This document shows positions 45,696 through 52,517 of a stretch of 64,000 nucleotides of DNA, piece by piece. Location: positions 248,001 through 312,000 of the forward strand of contig DASZBM010000002.1 in the NCBI GenBank assembly GCA_035944135.1, read 5' to 3'. The stretch is from Acidobacteriaceae bacterium. Its GTDB lineage: Bacteria > Acidobacteriota > Terriglobia > Terriglobales > Acidobacteriaceae. The translations under genes were made by a program, and so were the position numbers. Position 1 is the stretch's first letter. Each line of letters opens with the position of its first letter. The notes beneath the pieces were generated by a model that ran no database searches, was not told where the DNA came from, and worked only from the letters and a program-made list of their open reading frames with translations.

Positions 45696-45752
45696 CGCTG
45701 CTATGCGAGTATAGAGCCATAATTCTGTAGAAGAATTCAGATAAGAGAAGCC

Positions 45753-47216
45753 ATGAGAGGCAAGATGCGGGATACGAGAACGACTGTGCTCACGATTAGC
45801 GCTGCGAGCGCGTTGCTGTTGTGTGGTTTTCAGGCGCTCGCACAGACTGCGCCCGCACTGCCCGAACAGGATCGCGCCCTGGCTCATGACATCTTCAAGC
45901 AGCTCATCGAAACGAACACGCAGGATTCAAACGGAAGCGTAACTGCTGCCGCCGCGAAGATGCGTCAGCGTCTGCTCGACGCAGGATTTCCTGCCGAGGA
46001 CCTGGTCCTTGCCGGTCCAAACGATCGCAAGCAGAACCTCGTCGCGCGCTACCGCGGAAAGCCCGGCTCAACGCTAAAGCCGATCATCACGATCTGCCAT
46101 CTCGATGTTGTCGAGGCACGCAAAGCTGACTGGACGACAGATCCTTACCAGTTCGTTGAAAAGGATGGCTTCTTTTACGGACGCGGCACCCAGGACATCA
46201 AGGAAGAGGACGCCGCGCTCGTGGAGAGCTTCATCCGGATGAAGCGCGAGGGCTATGTGCCCGACCGGGATCTCGTTATTGCACTGACTGCGGATGAGGA
46301 GGGTGGAGCGTCGAATGGTGTCGCGTGGCTGCTCGAGCACCGGCCTGACCTGATGAGGGCGGACTTCGTGATCAATCCGGACGCGGGCGGCCTGGAGCTG
46401 CGCAGGGGCAAGCCGACGGAGCTCGATGTCGAGGCGACGGAGAAGCTCTATGCGGACTTTGAGGTGACGGCGACGAATCCGGGAGGGCACAGCTCGCAGC
46501 CGCGGCCCGACAATGCGATCTACGAGCTCGTGCACGCGCTGGCAAAGCTCGAGGCCTCGCCGTTTCCGGTGGAGCTGAACGCAGTCACGCGCGCCGAGCT
46601 GGAGGCGAAGGTCAAGATTGCAGACTCCGGACGCGCGGAGATCATTCGCGGCGTGCTGCGGAATCCTCCGGATCCGAAGGCCGTTGCGGAGTTCTCCAAA
46701 GACCCTACGGACAACTCAACGCTGCGGACGACCTGCGTGGCCACGATGGTCAACGCCGGGCACGCGCGCAATGCGCTGCCTGGCATGGCGAAGGCGAACG
46801 TGAACTGCAGAATCCTTCCAGGCCACTCACAGGAGGAGATTCGGCAGAGGCTGATCCAGATTTTTGGCGATCCGAAGCTAACGGTGAGCTATGTAAATGA
46901 CGCCGGCCAGACGGTGGGGTTGGGGTCGGCGAAGAAGAGCATGGAGCCGCCCCCGGCCCGCGAGGACGTGTATGGGCCGCTGCGGAGGGTGACCGAGGAG
47001 ATGTGGCCGGGGCTGCCGGTGATCCCGACGATGTCGACCGGAGCGAGCGACTCCATCATCACGATGGGGGCCGGAATTCCGAGCTATGGGATCAGCGGGA
47101 TGGGTGTGGACTTCGACGACGACCGCGCGCATGGACGGGATGAGCGGATTCGGACTGAAGCCTTCTACCAAGGCGTCGAGTTCCGCTATTTGTATATGAA
47201 GGCGCTGACGGAGTAA
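45753..47216 (+). CDS. Exported M20-family metallopeptidase
   Basis: The 487-residue protein has an N-terminal signal (hydrophobic stretch ending near ALAQ). Its two-zinc M20 peptidase core has ligands in ICHLDVVEA (His and Asp), GRGTQDIKEE and LTADEEGG, where the first glutamate of the EE pair is the expected catalytic base. The dimerisation (lid) domain starts near TNPGGHSSQP. Family members cleave dipeptides or remove acyl or N-terminal groups; the exact substrate cannot be told. It is transcribed away from ccmA. Confidence 0.9.
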   Translation: MRGKMRDTRTTVLTISAASALLLCGFQALAQTAPALPEQDRALAHDIFKQLIETNTQDSNGSVTAAAAKMRQRLLDAGFPAEDLVLAGPNDRKQNLVARYRGKPGSTLKPIITICHLDVVEARKADWTTDPYQFVEKDGFFYGRGTQDIKEEDAALVESFIRMKREGYVPDRDLVIALTADEEGGASNGVAWLLEHRPDLMRADFVINPDAGGLELRRGKPTELDVEATEKLYADFEVTATNPGGHSSQPRPDNAIYELVHALAKLEASPFPVELNAVTRAELEAKVKIADSGRAEIIRGVLRNPPDPKAVAEFSKDPTDNSTLRTTCVATMVNAGHARNALPGMAKANVNCRILPGHSQEEIRQRLIQIFGDPKLTVSYVNDAGQTVGLGSAKKSMEPPPAREDVYGPLRRVTEEMWPGLPVIPTMSTGASDSIITMGAGIPSYGISGMGVDFDDDRAHGRDERIRTEAFYQGVEFRYLYMKALTE

Positions 47217-47415
47217 GGGGTATCCCCCCCCTACTTTTTTGCGCAAAGTCTTCAGAACAGAGACTTTAGGTCTGGACTTTCTTAGCGCAGGCAAGTGTGA
47301 GGGCAGAAACAATACCCGGGGTTAAGGCAGAGCGTTGTCAAGTGCGGGCGGTCGTCTGGGGGATGCGGATTTCTCTTGATGCGATGGATGGTGTTCGCGT
47401 AGGCTGGCGGGCACT

Positions 47416-48000
47416 ATGTCCTTGTCCTACAACTATCCACCGCAAATGGCCTATCCGTCTGCCCCTCCGGTTTACCGCGCGCTTCCGGCTCCGCCGAGGC
47501 TGCACTGGGGATGGGTGCTGGCGTTGTCGATTGTGAGCATAGGCATCTTCGGAATCATCTGGGTGGCCGTGCAGAGTTATTGGGTGAAGAAGGCGACTAA
47601 GAATGGGAAGCCGTTCGCTTGGGCTCTGGCCTATGTGATCTTTCTGCCGTTCGTCGTTGTGATGGCGGGGACTGTTGGCGCGCTTTCAACAATGGGAAAG
47701 CTTGGGGATAGTGCGGCTAATCTCAATATTCTGGTCGACCTTTTCACACGACTGGGCGGCTTTGTACTGTATCTAGCGTCGGCATACACGCTGAAAGGTG
47801 CACTGGAAGCGGAGCCAATCGACATACCCCTGAGTGGAGTGATGACGTTTTTCTTCGCTAGCACGTATTTCCAGTACCACCTGTACGACTACAACGTGGA
47901 GGGCCGGGTGGGGGAGCAGTTGAGCGGGTTTGGGAAGCCCGCGGTGGCGGGTGCTCCCGCAGGCGTTGTGAACGCGCCGGAGGTTCCACCGCAGGCGTAA
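47416..48000 (+). CDS. Four-helix membrane protein, tandem copy 1
   Basis: The 194-residue protein has a proline- and tyrosine-rich N-terminal tail (SYNYPPQMAYPSAPPVYRA), about four predicted membrane helices starting at LHWGWVLALSIV, and a soluble C-terminal tail ending PPQA. I do not recognise a named family with certainty; the layout resembles DUF4234-like small membrane proteins. The next gene is a paralogue 15 bases on. The first 30 residues are nearly identical in both, pointing to recent duplication. Confidence 0.7.
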   Translation: MSLSYNYPPQMAYPSAPPVYRALPAPPRLHWGWVLALSIVSIGIFGIIWVAVQSYWVKKATKNGKPFAWALAYVIFLPFVVVMAGTVGALSTMGKLGDSAANLNILVDLFTRLGGFVLYLASAYTLKGALEAEPIDIPLSGVMTFFFASTYFQYHLYDYNVEGRVGEQLSGFGKPAVAGAPAGVVNAPEVPPQA

Positions 48001-48015
48001 CCGGGCCCACTCACC

Positions 48016-48585
48016 ATGTCGCTTTCGTACAACTATCCACCGCAGATTGCGTACCCGTCGGCGCCGCCGGTGTACCGGGCGTTTCCGGCCCCGCCTCGGC
48101 TGCACTGGGGGTGGGTGCTGGTGCTGTCGATTGTGACGCTGGGGATCTTCGTGCCGGTGTGGCTGTTCGTGCAGGCGCGTTGGGTTAAGAGGGCGACCGG
48201 CAAAATCAGACCATTCGCATGGACGACAGCGTATCTGATCTTTTATGGCCTGATTTTCGTGCTCGCCTTTGCGGCAAGTTTGTTCCTGACTCTCACCGGG
48301 CGGCATGAACTCTATGCCGTGATCAATGAGGAAGGGGTGTACCTGCAGCGCCTCGTAGGATTCGTGCTGTATGTCGCATCGGTTTATCTGCTGAAAAGCG
48401 CCCTGGAGGCGGCGCCGATCAAGATCCCGTTACAAGGACTGGCGACGTTCGTCTTTGGACCTGTGTATTTTCAGTGGTTTTTATGCAGGTACAAAGTGGA
48501 GGGGAAGTTGGGGGAGCAGTTGAGCGGATTTACGGACACCGCTCCAGCGGCGGTGGAGGCGGCGCAGATCCCGCCGCAGGCGTGA
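48016..48585 (+). CDS. Four-helix membrane protein, tandem copy 2
   Basis: The 189-residue paralogue of the preceding gene has the same tail, helix order and final PPQA. Similarity is strongest in the N-terminal 50 residues (LHWGWVLVLSIVTLGIF) and around KVEGKLGEQLSGF, and weaker in helices 2 and 3. That pattern suggests the loops between helices 2 and 3 have diverged after duplication. The function is unknown. Confidence 0.7.
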   Translation: MSLSYNYPPQIAYPSAPPVYRAFPAPPRLHWGWVLVLSIVTLGIFVPVWLFVQARWVKRATGKIRPFAWTTAYLIFYGLIFVLAFAASLFLTLTGRHELYAVINEEGVYLQRLVGFVLYVASVYLLKSALEAAPIKIPLQGLATFVFGPVYFQWFLCRYKVEGKLGEQLSGFTDTAPAAVEAAQIPPQA

Positions 48586-48600
48586 GGGTCTGAAACGCGT

Positions 48601-48666
48601 ATGGCGCGGCTAAAGCCGCGCCATATCAAATTTAGTAGACCGATCTGGCCCGTCTGAAGACGGGCC
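48601..48666. terminator. Two consecutive hairpins between convergent genes
   Basis: The first hairpin pairs ATGGCGCGGCT (48601-48611) with 48614-48624 across two bases. The second pairs GGCCCGTCT (48647-48655) with 48658-48666. They lie between the rightward tandem genes and the leftward ccmE and can end transcription from both sides. The forms GCGGCTAAAGCCGC and CGTCTGAAGACG also look like dispersed REP-like elements. Confidence 0.6.
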
Positions 48667-48673
48667 CTTCCGA

Positions 48674-49138
48674 TTAGCGGGCGACGGAGGCGGTGGTCAG
48701 GGGCGCGGTGTTGCCGGTGGGGGTGGTGGTGCCGGGTTTGGCAGGGGCGTACTTAGAGGCGCACTTGGCCTGGAGCTGGGTGGCGTGGAAGACGCCGTCG
48801 CGCCCGAAGGTGCCGATGGCCAGAGCCTGCGCGTTGTCCTTGAAGGTATCGGGCGGTGGCTCGGCGCCGTGGTAGTCGACTCGGAGAGTCTTGTCGAGCT
48901 CGACGAGGGTGAAGGTGGCGTTGGTGCCTTCGCGCTGGATGCTGCCGGGCTGGACGTTGCCGGCGACGCGCAGATTCTTGCTGTAGGCGCTGTGGCCCAT
49001 GCCCTGGAGCTCGGCGATGGTGACGTAATAGCTCTTGGCCTGGCTGCCGGCCGAGACGGCGAGCCAGACGATGACGGCAACGACGAGGGCGCCGGCGATG
49101 ACGAACTTGAGGGGAGAGCTCTGTTGCTGGACGGCCAT
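48674..49138 (-). CDS. ccmE: Cytochrome c maturation heme chaperone CcmE, CxxxY type
   Basis: The 154-residue protein has one N-terminal membrane helix (about 11-29) and an OB-fold periplasmic domain (about 35-125). The heme-attachment site reads QAKCASKY. Cys126 takes the place of the histidine found in the HxxxY motif of enterobacterial CcmE, and Tyr130 is kept. CxxxY forms are known from archaea and some anaerobic bacteria. It is separated from the other ccm genes by 3 kb. A TAAACT -10-like box lies 8 bases before the ATG, so it may be read from a leaderless mRNA. Confidence 0.88.
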   Translation of the reverse strand: MAVQQQSSPLKFVIAGALVVAVIVWLAVSAGSQAKSYYVTIAELQGMGHSAYSKNLRVAGNVQPGSIQREGTNATFTLVELDKTLRVDYHGAEPPPDTFKDNAQALAIGTFGRDGVFHATQLQAKCASKYAPAKPGTTTPTGNTAPLTTASVAR

Positions 49139-49173
49139 TTGGCTTTAGTTTATCGCGGAAGCCCTCACTCACA

Positions 49174-49190
49174 CGTGACATCGATCACCG
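49174..49190. promoter_or_regulatory. CRP/FNR-type palindrome 1
   Basis: CGTGACATCGATCACCG has the GTGA-N6-TCAC form. It lies just upstream of the ccmE -10 box (49147-49152, minus strand) and 63 bases, about six helical turns, from a second similar site. It could control ccmE, the VWFA-related gene, or both. Confidence 0.45.
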
Positions 49191-49236
49191 TGTTTCGCGG
49201 CGTGGAGCTCTCAGCAATCTCCGTGGAGTCCGGTTG

Positions 49237-49252
49237 TGTGACGTTGATCACG
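49237..49252. promoter_or_regulatory. CRP/FNR-type palindrome 2
   Basis: TGTGACGTTGATCACG matches the Crp consensus TGTGA-N6-TCACA in all but the last base. It lies 82 bases before the VWFA-related gene start. Confidence 0.5.
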
Positions 49253-49333
49253 GGGAAGCCGGGTCGCCGCGCCTATGATCTTTCGCCAGAAGACCTTAGG
49301 TGTTGAGCGGGAAGCCTTCGACGGAGGATCGGG

Positions 49334-50254
49334 ATGCATAAGATCAGCGGATGGGTATCACTTGTGTTTGCCTGCTCGCTCTCGTTGCAGGGGCAGGGAA
49401 CGGTTCCTGCACGAATGATCGTGACCACGGGCCACGTTTATGGCCAGGAACCGCCTATGCTTATGGCGAAGGATCTGGTTGTCACGCAGAACGATCGCCC
49501 GGTGAAGGTCACAGCTTTGCTTCCCCTTCGCGGCGATCGCGCGGGTCTTGAGCTATATGTCCTGGTGGACAATTGCTCAAATTGCGAGGCGGGGCCACAG
49601 TTTGAGGAATTGGCGAGGTTTATACAGACGCAGCCAGCGACCACCTCCGTGGGAGTCGCCTACATTCAGAACGGAAAGCTGGAGGTTGCTCTGGAGCCGA
49701 CTTCAGATCACGCGCGGGCTGTAAAAGCTCTCAGTGCTCCGGAGGGAAGTAAACCGTCGAGCCCTTATGACGCGCTTGCCGATTTGATCAAGGGGTGGAA
49801 GCAAGGTTCAGCGCGCCGTGCAGTGCTCATGATTTCCACGGGGATTGATCCGGCCGAGACGAATCCCGAGTCGGCACAGAGTAAGTCCGCTGAGGCAGCG
49901 CTCCGGGCTGCGGAGCGCGCCGAGGTGACAATTTATGCGATCTATCACCCGAGCGCAGATTATCTATCGACGGACCTTTCGAAGATTCTGGCCGGACAGA
50001 TTCAACTTTCCCATGTGGCGAGCAACTCTGGAGGCGAGGCCTACTTTTTGAACTTCGGACCTTTACTCTCACTGGCGCCATTCCTCGGCGACGTGGATCA
50101 GCATCTGGCCAACCAGTACCTGTTGGAGTTTCCTGGGTACCGTGGAAGCTCACCTGGGGAACTTCAGACGGTACGGGTGAAGAGCACGGCAATGCCGGAG
50201 CTGGACTTGATGGCACCGGACAAAATCGTCGTGGGTGGGAGAACACCGCAATAA
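49334..50254 (+). CDS. Secreted VWFA-related protein
   Basis: The 306-residue protein has a signal peptide (ending near LQGQG) and an acidobacterial VWFA-related domain. The strand LELYVLVDN should hold the metal-binding DxSxS motif but reads DNCSN, so the MIDAS site is altered. A later strand is RRAVLMISTGIDP. Relatives are abundant secreted proteins of unknown function in acidobacteria. GGAGG precedes the ATG, and two Crp-type palindromes lie in the upstream gap. Confidence 0.78.
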   Translation: MHKISGWVSLVFACSLSLQGQGTVPARMIVTTGHVYGQEPPMLMAKDLVVTQNDRPVKVTALLPLRGDRAGLELYVLVDNCSNCEAGPQFEELARFIQTQPATTSVGVAYIQNGKLEVALEPTSDHARAVKALSAPEGSKPSSPYDALADLIKGWKQGSARRAVLMISTGIDPAETNPESAQSKSAEAALRAAERAEVTIYAIYHPSADYLSTDLSKILAGQIQLSHVASNSGGEAYFLNFGPLLSLAPFLGDVDQHLANQYLLEFPGYRGSSPGELQTVRVKSTAMPELDLMAPDKIVVGGRTPQ

Positions 50255-50262
50255 TACCGAGG

Positions 50263-50274
50263 GAGACCGGTCTC
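50263..50274. promoter_or_regulatory. Perfect ACCGGT palindrome operator
   Basis: GAGACCGGTCTC is a perfect 12-base palindrome 39 bases before the start of the following putative glycosidase. It is the best-conserved member of the site family also found near 11.5, 17.7, 17.8 and 28.7 kb. Confidence 0.6.
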
Positions 50275-50313
50275 TCAATTTTGGGGTAGGATGGCTTCGC
50301 GGAGGAGTTGGCT

Positions 50314-52497
50314 TTGAGCGAGGCGCTGAAGTTGTGTGGCCGGCTTGCGGTTTGTGCGGCGGTCGGGGTGGTGGGAGTTTCTTCGGGCGCGCAGGTGCGG
50401 ACGGTGGAGACGCCGGCGGTGACGATCCGGCTGGCGGAGCGCACGTGCGATCTGGTGGGACTGAAGTGGAAGAGCCCGGAGCTCGAGGTGATTGGAGAGC
50501 CGCGGCTGGGAGAGAACTTCCGGATCCTGGTGCCGCAGGAGCACTACCAGGCGAATTACTTCTACAGCCGCGAGCAGCAGGTGAGCCACATCGAGACGAC
50601 GAACGATGGCGCGGTGTGCACGTATGACGAACTGAAGAACAGCCGCGAGACGCTGCCGATTGGCGTGACGTACCGGATTCAGGTGGTGGGCGGGCAGGTG
50701 CAGTTTTCGATTGAGGTGAGGAACCCGACGGAGCGGAAGCTGGCGGAGGTGATGTACGGGATTGTGGGCGGGCAGAAGGGGATTGGAAGCCGGCTGGATA
50801 CGGAGTCGCTGGTGCCGGGGGCGAATGGGAATGCGGGCGCGAAGCTGTTTACGCGTTTTGGCGGCGGCGGCTATGGCGGCGGGAATCTGGGCATACGGTA
50901 TGACGCGGGTGCGTTCACGTATCCGGGCAGAATGTCGATGGGGTGGATGGATGTATGGAATCCGAAGCTGGGCGTGGGTTATTACTACGCGAACCAGGAC
51001 CCGGACACGCGGTTGTCGCTGATGGAGGTGGAACTGCGGCCGTTTTCAAAGAGCGCGAGCGTGGAGGATGTTTGGCCGAGCGAGGAAGAGGCCCAGGGCG
51101 AGCCAAGGGGCCTGACGATTGGCTGGGTCGACATGCCGTACGCGGGCAAGGGAACCTTCAAGGCCGGACCTGTGGCGCTGGAGGCACACACGGGTGACTG
51201 GCATACGGCGAGTGGACTGTATCGCGCGTGGTTCGATCAGCACTTTACGGTGAAGCGGGCGGATCGAAATCCGGACTGGCTGCGGAAGGAGAACGCGTGG
51301 CAGTCGGTGATTCTGTCGAACAGCGAAGACGTGGTGGTGCATCGCTTTGATGAACTGCCGAAGATGGCGGCGGACGCGAAGAAGTATGGGATCACAACGT
51401 TCGAGATTCTGGGGTGGGATATTGGCGGGATCGATCGCGGGTATCCGCAGTACACGCCAGACCCACGGATGGGATCGCCGGAGGAGTTTTACAAGGCGCT
51501 GCGGGAGATGCGTGCGATGGGCGTGCATCCGCTGATCTTTTCGAACATTCAGGTTGCCGATACGGCCACGCCAATTTTCAGGGACCGGCTGAAGCAATAC
51601 GCGGTGGATGGGCGATGGGCGCCCGATTGGCGCATGAATGGATGGGGCGAAGGGACGATCAGCGCGCGCGCCGGCTTTACGAACTCCAACATGACGACGC
51701 TGAGCCCGTCGCATCCGGAGTTTCGGGAATATCTGATGAACCAATATCTGCAGCTCGTGCGCGAGGGCGCGGAGGGCTTTCAGTTTGACAAGGGAGGGGG
51801 CATCGTCAACATGGATTTCAATCCGACGGTTCCGGCGTCGCCCGACAAATCTCTCGTCGATGGAGTCTTAGGGACCTACGCGGAGGTGCTTCGCAAAGGA
51901 CGGGAGATCGATCCCAACCTGGCCATCGCTTCGGAGATGCTGTACGACCGCGCCTTTCCGTATCTCGACGTGTCCTATATGCGGATGGGCGGGATCGATA
52001 TGGACCCTGCGCTGCGTTATACGTTTCCGGAGTGGACGGGGACGATCTTCGGGGAGAGCCCGGGGGACTTTGGGCCGATGAATAACGGGATGCGCTATGG
52101 GCTGGTGTGGGACCTGGCGCCGCGACACTATAACGACTCCGTAGATGAAAAGCTGACGCAGCCACTGGCGAAGTATGTGAGTGAGCTGATTGATATTCGG
52201 AAGAGGTATGAGGAGCTGCTGTTCTTTGGGCGCTTCAATGACACGATGGGCGCGACGGTGACGGGCGGTACCTGGATCCGGTACTCGACCTTCACGACGT
52301 TTACGCCGAATGACGGCAAACGCGCGTGCGTGGTGGTGAACTTTGGTGACACGCCGGAGCAGGCTGCGGTGGCGCTGGATGGTGAGTCGGGCGAGGTGAC
52401 GATTGCGCGGCCAGGTGAGGCGGAGACGACGGCGCAACTGCCGGTGAAGCTGGAGATTCCGCCGCATCGGCTGGTGGTGGTGGTGAAGCAGAAGTAA
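50314..52497 (+). CDS. Putative glycoside hydrolase (DUF6259-like), divergent form
   Basis: The protein (727 residues) has a Sec-type signal ending near SSGAQ, an N-terminal beta-sandwich (about 30-320), and a barrel with acidic strand ends (ILGWDIGGID, GFQFDKGGG, ASEMLYD). A C-terminal beta domain follows. It is distantly related to the two DUF6259-like proteins at 11563-13794 and 52518-54677, and the aspartate in FQFDK aligns with that in WLFDE. TTG 50314 is preferred because GGAGGAG at 50301-50307 is six bases away. It is followed 20 bases later by its relative, forming an operon. The substrate is unknown. Confidence 0.72.
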   Translation: MSEALKLCGRLAVCAAVGVVGVSSGAQVRTVETPAVTIRLAERTCDLVGLKWKSPELEVIGEPRLGENFRILVPQEHYQANYFYSREQQVSHIETTNDGAVCTYDELKNSRETLPIGVTYRIQVVGGQVQFSIEVRNPTERKLAEVMYGIVGGQKGIGSRLDTESLVPGANGNAGAKLFTRFGGGGYGGGNLGIRYDAGAFTYPGRMSMGWMDVWNPKLGVGYYYANQDPDTRLSLMEVELRPFSKSASVEDVWPSEEEAQGEPRGLTIGWVDMPYAGKGTFKAGPVALEAHTGDWHTASGLYRAWFDQHFTVKRADRNPDWLRKENAWQSVILSNSEDVVVHRFDELPKMAADAKKYGITTFEILGWDIGGIDRGYPQYTPDPRMGSPEEFYKALREMRAMGVHPLIFSNIQVADTATPIFRDRLKQYAVDGRWAPDWRMNGWGEGTISARAGFTNSNMTTLSPSHPEFREYLMNQYLQLVREGAEGFQFDKGGGIVNMDFNPTVPASPDKSLVDGVLGTYAEVLRKGREIDPNLAIASEMLYDRAFPYLDVSYMRMGGIDMDPALRYTFPEWTGTIFGESPGDFGPMNNGMRYGLVWDLAPRHYNDSVDEKLTQPLAKYVSELIDIRKRYEELLFFGRFNDTMGATVTGGTWIRYSTFTTFTPNDGKRACVVVNFGDTPEQAAVALDGESGEVTIARPGEAETTAQLPVKLEIPPHRLVVVVKQK

Positions 52498-52517
52498 GTC
52501 GAGGAGTAAGTGGAAAG

